Assembly (NCBI GenBank): GCA_950295325.1
Contig: OX485805.1
Span: 4,216,501 to 4,280,500 of the forward strand
From: Polytrichum commune
Taxonomy: Eukaryota; Streptophyta; Polytrichopsida; Polytrichales; Polytrichaceae
Length of the DNA: 64,000 nt
Direction: 5' to 3'
Shown: one piece after another, positions 1-9,800 of the stretch
How positions within the stretch are numbered: the stretch's first letter is position 1
Layout: each line of letters begins with the position of its first letter
The notes under the pieces: model-generated
What the model was told of the DNA's origin: nothing
Databases searched by the model: none
Seen by the model: only the letters and a program-made list of their open reading frames with translations
Position numbers and translations under genes: made by a program

Positions 1-506
1 GCCATTAAAATACTTGACAAAAAAATATTTGCCCTACACAAATCTATATGCGGCCTATCATAATGTATATCAAACGTTGTCACACAACTATCACATGACA
101 TGTTCAACATAGAAACATTCTCACTAAAAAAATTGCGTACATTGCATGTATTGGTGAACAACTCATTAATGCCCTCAATGACAAAGGAAGACTTGGAAAG
201 ATATACAAATAATTAGTACAACATATACTTGCGAAGCACAACACCTAACATGTATCTCACATCATGATTGTACATGCTCATGAATCACAAGAACCCTATT
301 TTCACTCAAAACAACAAGTGGAACCCACCTCAAAAGCACACTTGAAGCATTCCCCCTCGGCCCTACGCCACTAGAAACACAATGGATGCTACAAGCAAGA
401 AATATACCAACATTAACCCCAACACTATCACAATATCTATACAAAATTAATATTACATAATACATTTGAACTAAAACAAATAACACTCCCCAATGGAACA
501 CACGAA

Positions 507-695
507 ATGAGCAATGATGAATTCAAACATTATTACAACACACCAACAAAAATAAAGAAAATTGCATTAGAGTATGCTAGAACACTCTTTTGTGAACCCT
601 CATGCCACAATCATTGTACAAGCCAATGCCTAACACACGCGGCACCAAACACCCTGAAAAATGAATATAAAATACAAACCATAACATACACATAA
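507..695 (+). pseudogene. Cys/His-cluster segment of the retroelement polyprotein
   Basis: This is an open segment of 62 codons within the decayed element. It contains a compact Cys/His cluster (CEPSCHNHCTSQC) that could bind one zinc ion. The frame stays open upstream through a segment with LKQITLPNGTHE, so the ATG at 507 is probably internal to a larger polyprotein and not a start. It is followed by proline-rich and C-rich DNA (700-775) and then by the next open segment. I do not recognise this cluster as a named family. Confidence 0.5.
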
Positions 696-759
696 GACCA
701 CAAGAACACCCCACCTACCCCCCCACCTCCACCACCATTAGAACATCCCACCCCCCCCC

Positions 760-1321
760 CCTACATCCTCGAAGATCCAACACACCTCCCAATACACAAC
801 ATACTAAACGACTGCCCCAGCACATACAAAGACGAATACAAAATCATGAAAATGTTTACGTCTTACCTATGCCAATGGACACTCCCAAATGAAACAATTT
901 ACAACAAATGGCTACCCCAAAGAGATTTGTTTCCTTGGAATGGTCAAAACACCATAACCCATAACATACTACTCCTCACGCAATATTACACCTGAAAACA
1001 ACACCAACATTTCACTTACATAATAATCACAAACTTCCATCAAGATCAAATAAAAAACACCAAAATCATTCTCCCACCACAAACCATACCCTTGTGTCAC
1101 ATTCACATCAACAAATGCAACTCAGAAGATGACATCACATACACACAAAGCACCATCCAAACCCGACACGATACCGCACACATCTATGACAACACTGGCC
1201 GACATCTGACTACCATCCCTAAACTAAGACTAAAATGGCTATGGGACCAATACCACTTAGCACTAAATAGACCACATAACCTTGAGCCCCCTACCCAACC
1301 ATTCGAAATAGAAGTAGCATG
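760..1321 (+). pseudogene. N-terminal part of the PCIF1-like region of the element
   Basis: One frame runs from about 760 to 1321 with a single internal TGA (near 994) and ends at a TGA that probably replaces a Trp codon. Visible landmarks are MFTSYLCQWTLP, NKWLPQRDLFPW, CHIHINKCNSEDD and LKWLWDQYHLALN. It leads, after further breaks, into the PCIF1-like core, and its position fits the helical region that precedes the methyltransferase core in PCIF1 proteins. That assignment rests on position and on the downstream core. The segment alone is not diagnostic. Confidence 0.45.
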
Positions 1322-1374
1322 ATTACACCAAAGATATAAATGTTAAACTCCTAAAAATGACCCCCCTAAAATTC

Positions 1375-1795
1375 TCGCAATACACACTCCCAAACACCAT
1401 CCTTGAACACCTTACAAGTTCATTCCAAACAACACGCTCATATTTTTCATCACCAGTGACATGCTTTACCTCACTCAACAATTCTACTCCCCATTTCCTA
1501 GAGATATAGTATTCGGATCATTAGAAAAACGTTCCAACAAGAATGGCAAGGCAAAGGATACGCACACCCACATACAGAAACCAAAGCCCAACAAACCCTC
1601 CACTGGGCACGCCTTGCAGTAAAAAACGACCCAAACTTTGTCACAATACTAGTAGCAGTAGATGAAAATTGGTATAACAACCTTAACCCCCACATTGGAC
1701 CCTTCCCAAATTCGCATGTAATCACACACTTCAAAGTTGACACCATCATCTACGAAGAACTAACAATCCCCCCCCCCCCCCGAATTGTGAATTGA
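1375..1795 (+). pseudogene. PCIF1-like methyltransferase-fold core, catalytic motif altered
   Basis: Three frame pieces read in order: one with LPNTILEHL, then YFSSPVTC (about 1438-1461); one with FYSPFPRD and VFGSL (about 1480-1530); and one with GKGYAHPH, NWYNNL and GPFPNSHVITHF (about 1533-1790). The order and spacing match the core of PCIF1-type N6-adenosine methyltransferases. In that family a hydrophobic helix leads to an SPLNC-like motif, an FPDTD-like motif, FGS and then the catalytic NPPF. Here the NPPF position reads AHPH, so even an unbroken copy would probably lack adenine-N6 chemistry or have changed it. A poly-C run (about 1769-1780) ends the segment. A profile search of the pieces against PF12237 would decide the assignment. 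Confidence 0.5.
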
Positions 1796-1939
1796 ACTTA
1801 GAACAGAAAGCCGTGCCATCCATATACTACAAAAATCGTACACCACAAAAACACGCCCATTGGATCACATGAATATACCCAACAAATGAACGACATCGCC
1901 AACACCCTACAAATCCCTGCAATGTTCAACCAAGTTGCA

Positions 1940-2070
1940 CCGCCCATCAATGGCCACCCCAGTAAACTGCAATACAAAATGGGTTGAACAGGCATACACA
2001 CTAGCCAAACAAGGACGTGAACTAGATCTCATAAACGCCGCAACACCATAAGATTACGCACACCCTACAC
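1940..2070 (+). pseudogene. RNase H C-terminal remnant
   Basis: The frame at about 1980-2040 reads EQAYTLAKQGREL, matching the last motif of the RNase H fold in retroelements (usually ADxLAKxG). The residue corresponding to the catalytic Asp reads Tyr, a one-base change (GAC to TAC). Directly upstream the same frame reads TPVNCNTKW, with no room for the first three catalytic motifs. The RNase H core therefore appears deleted in this copy. Confidence 0.5.
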
Positions 2071-2102
2071 CATATTACTTCCAAAAAGATTGGTGGCACT
2101 CC

Positions 2103-2315
2103 ATGCAAGAGACACCAGACAAAGGACTCATTAAACACCTCGGAAAACACATCCTCAAACACGACAAAGGACACAACTTAGCAATTATAGCATGTCAAAC
2201 ACACCAACTACACAATTGGCTTGAGAACGTGGACATTGATAAAATATTATCAAATGACTTCTGGACAAACCATGCTGTCATGGATAAACCAAAAATGTGT
2301 CTAATAAAATTATAA
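2103..2315 (+). pseudogene. Linker segment between RNase H and zinc finger of the element
   Basis: This segment stays open for 70 codons and continues the frame that starts in the RNase H remnant; one stop near 2049 lies between them. It contains FWTNHAVMDKPK and ends at a stop near 2313. The following frame reads TGQYMGHA and QLFFGRESYP up to the zinc finger, as expected for the spacer between RNase H and the CCHC finger of LINE-type polyproteins. No independent function is visible. Confidence 0.45.
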
Positions 2316-2377
2316 ACTGGACAATATATGGGTCATGCCCCAAAACAACTCTTCTTTGGTAGAGAATCCTACCCATA

Positions 2378-2500
2378 AAAAATGTGCCCTATCTGCAACT
2401 CATTAGAGGCGGATACATGGTTACATGTACTATTTAAATGCAAACAACAACACATCCATGCACTAATAACAAAAAGACACAATAAAACCATATGAAAAAT
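2378..2500 (+). pseudogene. CCHC zinc finger of the retroelement
   Basis: The reading CPICNSLEADTWLHVLFKC (starting at 2385) gives C-x2-C-x9-H-x4-C. This is the zinc-knuckle pattern at the C-terminus of many non-LTR retrotransposons (zf-RVT type, and the CCHC motif before the endonuclease of R2-type elements). A stop (TAA near 2375) precedes it and another follows near 2490, so it is now isolated from its neighbours. Confidence 0.62.
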
Positions 2501-2604
2501 ACGTAGACTCATTCTATCAACTAAAATATCAAGACACTATACACTTATGAATGCAAGAATGCATAATGAACTAGCTCAAGAAAACACAATGCCACCATGG
2601 CTAC

Positions 2605-3058
2605 TGCCGTGCACATGTGGTGCCCAAAGATGTCATTGTTTTGCCAAGCTTAAACCTGACATACTATGCGTCATTGGCCACCCGTATGACCATTCTCCAC
2701 CAATAACCCTTGCACTAGAACTCACCATATAATTTATAGAATTTACATATTGTAATGATAGATTTGCTGCAAAAACCCTTGATAGGAAAACCACGAAATA
2801 CCAACCGCTCATCAACAACATTATAACAAAGGGGTGGAACGTAGCCCCACTCAAGATATTGGTCGTAGGTGCAAGGGCCACAACACACATCCCATCAATG
2901 AACAAACTAGAAACAATACTTAAACTCCGTATCATGAAAATCAAAAGTACATTCAAACAAATTAACATAATTGCCACACAATATGCACACTCAATACTAG
3001 TTCATAAACGTAGACTAGAGAACCGACAACCTATCACAAACCTCCAAGACTTACCATA
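2605..3058 (+). pseudogene. Restriction-like endonuclease (PD-(D/E)XK-like) C-terminal domain of the element
   Basis: Reading on from the finger: a Cys-rich turn (LPCTCGAQRCHC), then KPDIL (about 2652), IEFTYCNDRF (about 2740), KYQPLI, GW, VGARATTH, and a basic C-terminus ending at the TAA at 3057-3059. A KPD...E arrangement after a CCHC finger, followed by a KY...V-G-A-R segment, is the signature layout of the REL endonuclease in R2/NeSL-type non-LTR retrotransposons. One in-frame stop lies near 2730. REL-type elements are not the usual plant LINEs (L1 and RTE encode an APE endonuclease), which makes this copy notable. A structure-aware profile comparison would be the test. Confidence 0.55.
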
Positions 3059-3059
3059 A

Positions 3060-3337
3060 ACAAATAAATAAACTTACAACCCGCTCTAGCTTGACCCCTA
3101 GAGCAGTGCTATGCTTATTGGATGTCTTTTGGCTAAAGACGGTTACATGCTACCGGTTACCGATAACGATTATTATTTACTAAATATAATGTATACTCCC
3201 TGCAAAGGGTGAAGTAGTTTTACATCTAACGCCATTGCCCTAGGGCGTGGCCTAGGATGTTCTACAAACATACACTCTATCCACTCTGGCCCCCTCCATA
3301 GACCGGAGTTCTTCTTCTTCTTCTTCTTCTTCTTCTT
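3060..3337 (+). repeat. 3' noncoding tail of the element ending in (TTC)10
   Basis: After the last stop there are about 250 bp of noncoding DNA, then a pure TTC repeat at 3309-3337. Simple-sequence 3' tails are typical of many non-LTR elements, and this position fits the element's 3' end. A T/G-rich stretch and a short GT run (to about 3367) follow and may be part of the tail or of the target. Confidence 0.55.
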
Positions 3338-6300
3338 TTTGTTTTTTTTTGTTTTTGTGTGTGTGTGAGAGCATTACATAAGCTTGGTAAACACCATGAA
3401 TTAGTTTTCTGAAGGCTTGTTAAAATTCTTTGCATTTGGCAACACATGTGTGACCCTTCAATTGCAAGACCGTTGACTAGTTGTTGTTAAATTTTGTAAT
3501 CGAAGTGCATCCATGGAGTTCATACTGGACTGCAAGGCCATTGGCTCCATTTTAGTGAATGACTTGGAATAGAGTCTATTGAGTAAGGTCTGCAAGGTGT
3601 GATTCCTTGGTTCAAATCGTTATCTTGGTTTGTGTGTTAAATTGTTATTGCATTTCCGAGTCAAGCTATTGTCTTGTTGTGTTTGTATTGGAATGCATGT
3701 GGCAGTGACGCCCTTGGTATTGAAGTCTACGTGTGATCAAATTCATTCGGCCGGTAAGGAGTCTCGTTGGTTATGAAACGACAATGGCTTGAGTCAAGAT
3801 CTCTCTATCGTAGACATGCTACTAACCGTGCAGCACCACTTACCGTGCATGTCACGATACTCCACCATGCCACTTACCGTGTACTTATAATCTTGGCCGT
3901 CAAATTATATCACATGCAATCTCAACCGTCCGATGTCTCTCAAACTCAATCATGACCACGCCAATGACCTAAAACATCACTGTGAACTCACACTCATCAT
4001 GGAGTTTCCTTCAGTCGAATCACATAGCAAGGTGTAGATGTAGCAATTTGATGAAGATGAAAAGAGCAGACCTTGCCAGGGCCAAAAAAGAAGCAAAAAT
4101 TTCAACAACAACTTGAGAAGAAAATGGCTACACAAGTCAAAAGGACAATATCAAAACCTCATCAATTTCCTATGCCTACAAAGAAGAGGGCAACATTTGT
4201 AGCTCCTTTAGTGAAACCTAACATGCACGGTTAGTGAATGGCACATTGATCACACATTGATGCATATAGTTGTGAACTTGATTGTAGAAAGGTTACAACT
4301 TTTCAAATACAATTGTCATTTCATTTTACCACAATACTCTCATCTCATTTACTAATTACAAAATTTAATTTTTTTTTAAAAAGGTTTAACCCACCTTGTG
4401 GAAAACCATTTGAAACCCAAATATGCACGGTTAGTAGCATGTCTACGATATGGGTGTAGGAAGGAGATCATTCTACTTTGAAGAGGATGGCATGAAGTGC
4501 AAACACACAAGTGAGAAATGGTATCTAAAGGCTCGTTATAGAAAATAGTGCGGGCTCTAAAAACCCATTATGGCCCTTATTAATAGGACTATTCAATGTA
4601 ATACAAGATAGAGTTACGATGGAAGAAAGATCATCCATCCAACGATTGGTGAAGAACCATGGGAAAAAGACAAGGTGAACAATTAGTTTGCAGGAAAATT
4701 AAAAAAATATTAATAAAAGAAGAAGGAGTTAATGACTTGAGAACAAGGTGGCTCAAACCCAAGGCTTCAATGCAGATCCCATGGGGACTCCGAGGCTGGA
4801 ATGGTACTCAAATGGGTGACCTTCCTAGCATTTCATTTCTAGTGCACTCTACCACCTATAATCCACCCAATCATAGTGGGAGTATTTGTGTGAATTGGAT
4901 ATTTTCAACCAACCCATGTGGGAACTTAGGACCTTGCCCTTGGATGAGATAGGTGTTAGCCGGCTTATCCGCACCCATTCAAGGTGTTTACCTTTAAAGG
5001 AGACAATAGTCATCAAGGGTCTTCTGATTCTCGTAATGCATGTTTTGCGATTACATACGGATAAAGACCTACTCGAAAATGAAACAACACCATAATTCAC
5101 GCCAGTGGCAACATCAAAGTTGAGACCATTTGATCGCATCACCGACTCTTGCAGAGATCCATGTTGAAAGAACAATGTCGTTGAGAGTTACTCTTTGTTC
5201 CAAGGAGACACTCTTTGAATGTTGAGGGAATAGACTAAGGCAAGGGGGTGTGTGACGAACTCAATATGAAATACATATTGAAATAGACATGGCTGAAGTT
5301 ACATCTTGTGCCTGCTTTTGGAGTCCAACATAAGAGGCTCATTCTTTGAATGACATTGGAGACCAAAATGTAATCGAAACCTTATCTTTCAGAATGTCTG
5401 TCAATTCTTTTGGGAAAACACAGTTTAAAATATACACTCCATAACCTCACAAAATCAGCCCAAAAACCCCATAGAATGCAGCAACAAAGAATGAGAGCAC
5501 AAAACATGAGTGAAGAATGAAAAGACAATGAGACTCCGAACTAATAAGTACCCCTTTGCAACTGAAATAGTGCTGCCAGAAGAAGAGGCTTGAGGAAAAG
5601 GGTAAGTTAAATGTATAACACCCATCACAAGAGACCGTCACAACCTCCAAAGCTCAAGTCCAACAAAAAAATGAACATACCGAACTAATACACCCGCCTT
5701 GATTACATTCAAACTCCTTTGCAAATTTGTTGTGATACCCAGTGTGCTCAACACTTGTAGCTTTGTCATGGGCATTTGAGTGCAATTTTGTGTAGATTGC
5801 AGGGTCGAACACCTAGTGAATGTTACCGCTCTCTTTTTCTTTTCAACACGCCTATGCAATAATCTAATTTTCTCTGTGTTGGCTATGTGGACGTCCAACG
5901 GTGTGTTTTCCTACCCAATGCCATTCTAGGCCCACCTAGCTACCATGTTTGCCTTGTATGCATTAGCGTGGGCCATAGGGGTAGCGAGCCAAACCAAACT
6001 AGCTGGGGAACGACAACAAGGTAACCCTTGCATGGATTTCTTTGCACAAAGATTGGCAATAATATACGAGACCCATGATAATTTCCACCACTGTATTTTT
6101 GGAGGGGGTGTGAACCTTTGACGCTAGATAATGTTATGTGGATTTGAAATTCACAAGTCACAAATTTCATAAAACCTCTATTGAAACTCGAACAAGACAG
6201 GACGTGGCATGCAATAGCAATTTGAATGAAGAGCGAGTTGTATGTAATTTCAAGATATGAGCGGTTCCGAATCCTCGCGATTCCTATGTAAACCTATGAG

Positions 6301-6840
6301 ACCATCGTGGATAAAGGGGTTCTAATAATAAACAATGTCCTTACTAGAGGCCGAGGGCCAAATCATACTCGTACGAATATTGCCATTTCGAAAGTCAAAC
6401 AGTAGTATGTATCAAAATAGACATTTACAGTCTACAGACAAAGAGTATATTTTAACTTGCGTTTTTCACATTCCTAACGGATGGGTTTCTGTACACGTTG
6501 AAGACACTTTTGACAAGAGCCAATTGTTCATCCAAAATCTTTGATACAGAAGATAACTAAAATTCATCCACAATATTCGTACAGCGCGAATGATAAATTA
6601 TGGTCATCTAAAATCGTTGTTCTCTTTCACAATCTTCTTACTGCATAGATGAGAAATGTCGTTCATCCACTCGTCTTGATCATCCACAACATTGGTTCTA
6701 CATAGATGAAAATATATATTCATCCATAATCTTCGTACATATAAGTATAGTTCATTCCGAGATTCGTCGTTTTCATCCACTGGAGAGGCTCCGGTAAGGA
6801 TAACACTAAACCTTGGAGATTGAAGAAGCTCCCGCTGGCT
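3338..6840. other. Intergenic region upstream of AspRS
   Basis: I see no gene here. Short open frames lack conserved motifs and have AT-rich intergenic composition. Contents: a 27-bp perfect inverted repeat (3806-3832 against 4424-4450) around a segment with further copies of its core; unique-looking DNA from 4.5 to 6.5 kb; and at 6545-6780 loosely repeated units of the type TTCATCCACAATNTTCGT just upstream of AspRS. No convincing TATA box was found for the AspRS gene. Confidence 0.6.
3806..4450. repeat. Fold-back segment with 27-bp perfect inverted ends
   Basis: Bases 3806-3832 (containing TAGACATGCTACTAACCGTG) are an exact reverse complement of 4424-4450. The core ACCGTGCATG recurs inside (near 3845 and, inverted, near 4224). 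Together they make a 645-bp segment able to fold back. No clear target-site duplication flanks it, so a non-autonomous DNA transposon is only one possibility. Confidence 0.45.
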
Positions 6841-9800
6841 ATGGCGTCCGAGAGCTTGACGCGCACTGCCATGGCCATGGCAGCCAGGCTGGGGTCACCA
6901 CGGGCGCACGCCCTGACGCTCCTGAGATGCCCTTGCGTGCAGAAACCTTGGAGCCGTCCTCAAATTCGAGGTCCAACAAGGCCAAAATGGCAGAGAATGC
7001 TGCACACATCCCCCCCTGCTCTGCTTTCCAAACCCTACTCGCTCCCCATTCTGAGCGCAGCTCAAGACATCGCGATTGCGAAGCCGAGGACTGATAGCGC
7101 CGGAGGGTTCAGTCTGGATGGCGAGTCGTTGGAGTTCATCAGTCGGACGCATGAGTGCGGGAAGCTGAGTGAGAAGGACGTAGGGGTTAGGGTTCGGCTG
7201 TGTGGATGGGTTGCGTCGCAACGGAGCCATGGTGCTGTGGCCTTTGTCAATATGCGGGATCACACTGGCATTGTGCAGGTATCATTTCCGAGAAAATTGG
7301 TGCAGAACTGGATTTCTGAATTGCATTCTGAATTTTGAGACAACACAAATTAAGGAAAAATCTCATGAAAGTCCTGCATTCATAATTGGCAAGTTAATAC
7401 TCCGCCCCTTCCCTTAAAAACATACACACATACACTCTACCCTCAATGTTAATTGCATGTGATCTGGAACAAACGCCGGGGTTTATAGATGTTCAAGAGA
7501 GCTGGATGGATTGGATTTCTGTTGAATTTCCGTAATGCTGTAAAATTGGAGTTCTGAAGGAGATTCCTGCATTTTTGAAATCTTGAGACGTCGAAAAAAT
7601 CTCATCAAATTCCTGCATTCATGATGGCAATTTAATCCCCGTCCACCCCTTACACACATACTCTACCCTCAGGGTTAATTGCACGTTATCTGGAACGTAT
7701 GCTGGGTTTTATAGATGCTCACGAGAGATGATTGGATTGGATTCCTGTAGAATATTTGTAATGCTGTAGAATTGGATTTCTGGAAAGATTCCTGCAATTA
7801 TAATTTTGCGACACGCCACTTAGCATTCAAAGGAAAAGTGCCATCAATGTCCTGCATTTCGACTGGCAAGTTAACCTCCCGTCCCTCCCCCTGATTTTTT
7901 ACATGCATAAACCCTACCTGGAGGGTTAAGTACACAATGTGTGGAAGAAAGGCCGGGTTTTGTAGATGCTCATGAGAGGTGGATGGATTCGGTTTATGTG
8001 GAATTTCTGGAATCCTGTAGGATTGAATTTGCGAAAGAGGTTCCTGCATTTGTAACCGAGCTTACGTCACTTAGCATTCACGAAAAGAAAAGAAAAGAAA
8101 AGAAAAAGGCTCATCAAAGTACTGCATTCATGGTGTCCAGCTAACACCCTCCCCTTTTAAAAAAACATACACAAACACTCTATTTTCGGGATTAATTGCA
8201 CACTATCTGGAACAAATGCTGGTCTTTATAGATGTTGACGAGAGATGGATGGATTGGATTTCTGTAGAATTTCTACAATGCTGTAAAATTGGATCTCTCA
8301 AAGCATTTTCTTGCATTCTTAATTATGAGATGATGTTACATAGCATTCGCAACCAAAGAAAAAGTCTCATTAAAGTCCTGCATTCGTAGTGGCCAGTTAA
8401 CCCCTGCCCCTCCCCCTGAAAGCACACACACAGAGTTACTCTCTCTACCTCAGGGTTAATTGCAAATTGTCTGGAACAAACACCAGGTTTTATGTATGTT
8501 CATGAGAGATGAAAGGATTGGATTTCTGTAGAATTTCTGTTGAATTTTTGTAATTCTATGAAATTAGAATTCTGAAAGTAGATTTCTGCATTCTTGATGT
8601 TGAGACGACACCATTTAGCATCCACAGTTTTAGAAAAGTCTCATCAAAGACCTGCATTTACACTGACAAGTTAACACCCCATCCCTCCCTTTAAGACACA
8701 CAGACACAGACACACACACTCTACCTTCAGGGTTAATTGCACGTTCTCTGGAACAAATGCCAGGTTTGATATTTGTTCTAGTGTGAGAAGGAAGGCGATT
8801 TTGTTTCTGGAATCGAAGTTTTATGATTGAAGGCAATCGATCATTATTTCTTCTTTCAATCCCTGTGCGGTCTGAAATGTGGCAGGTCACTTCAGATCCC
8901 GTGAATTTTCCAGAAGGTCACGAGATTGCAGAGCACGTGCGAATTGAGTATGTGGTGGTGGTTGAGGGAACTGTGCGGCTCCGACCAAAGGAGGTTGTGA
9001 ATTCACGAATGGCAACAGGCGCTGTTGAGGTGAGATTCCAGAACTTGTAATTTTGAACGGGTTGGTAGTAATTGGGAGAAGCTAATGTACGAAATCCTCA
9101 CTTGAGCAATTAGCAATGTGTGTATCACATCACTTTAACATAAGGAATCATAGAGCATGCTATATTGTTAGTGAACATTGCTCTGCATTGTTCTTGTTCA
9201 AGATTGATCTCCTGCACGACAGTGACTTAATTGCATGAATTTTTTAAATTCTGCTAGTTGAAGAAATTGTTTGTTCTTAAGGATATCATCTCCATTTATG
9301 ACGCTAGTTAATGGGAATGACATTGTTAATACCACTATGCTTTCAGTGCGTCCTACAAAATGTATGATTCACGGTTTCTTACCACAGTATAATTGAGAAG
9401 GTGTGGTGTGGTTGAAGAAAATCGGGTGGGATCTATGCAGATTGTTGCAGAAAGTGTTCAGGTCTTGAACAAAGTGGGGTTGGCACTGCCATTCTTGGTG
9501 ACACTTGCTGAGGATAATAAAGAACTGCCTTCCGAAGAAGTTCGCCTCAGGTTTTAAATCTTGCATTGGATGCACAGGACTAAAGTAACTTAAATGCAAG
9601 TCACTTCAAACTAAATGAATGCATTTGCTCTTAGGACTTGTGGAAATGAAATGTTCTCACTTAGTCTAAACGTTCATTTTCTAAACGTCCTTTGAGGAGG
9701 ATACAGACACATGAATGGAGGGCAGGTGGCTGGTGTGCATGCAGGTATCGGCACCTTGACTTAAGGAGAGTGCAGATGAACACCAATTTGCGAATGCGGC

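Larger units (their letters stand above)
1..3337 (+). mobile_element. 3' part of a decayed non-LTR retrotransposon-like element (PCIF1-like, RNase H relic, zinc finger, REL-type nuclease)
   Basis: Fragments of one long ORF follow each other on this strand, broken by stops and frameshifts. Near 10-130 are the motifs KSICGL and ETFSLKK. After a frameshift (about 130-210) comes a stretch containing IGEQLINALND and GRLGKIY. These resemble the region after the reverse transcriptase in non-LTR retrotransposons, so the RT itself should lie left of the window. The order after that is a Cys/His cluster, a PCIF1-like domain, an RNase H tail, a CCHC finger, a PD-(D/E)XK-like tail, a noncoding 3' end and a (TTC)n tail. 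The copy is dead: stops occur near 994 and 1319, frameshifts near 1372, 1470, 1535 and 1935, and most of RNase H is missing. The left end is outside the window. Domain names come from motif recognition, not from a search. Confidence 0.72.

Noticed and set aside
6820-6840. In-frame upstream start (TTG) for AspRS
   Set aside because: It is not an ATG. The ATG at 6841 opens the same frame and already gives a full presequence.
6895-7263. Long open frames antisense to AspRS exon 1
   Set aside because: Shadows of a GC-rich coding exon on the other strand; no motifs of their own.
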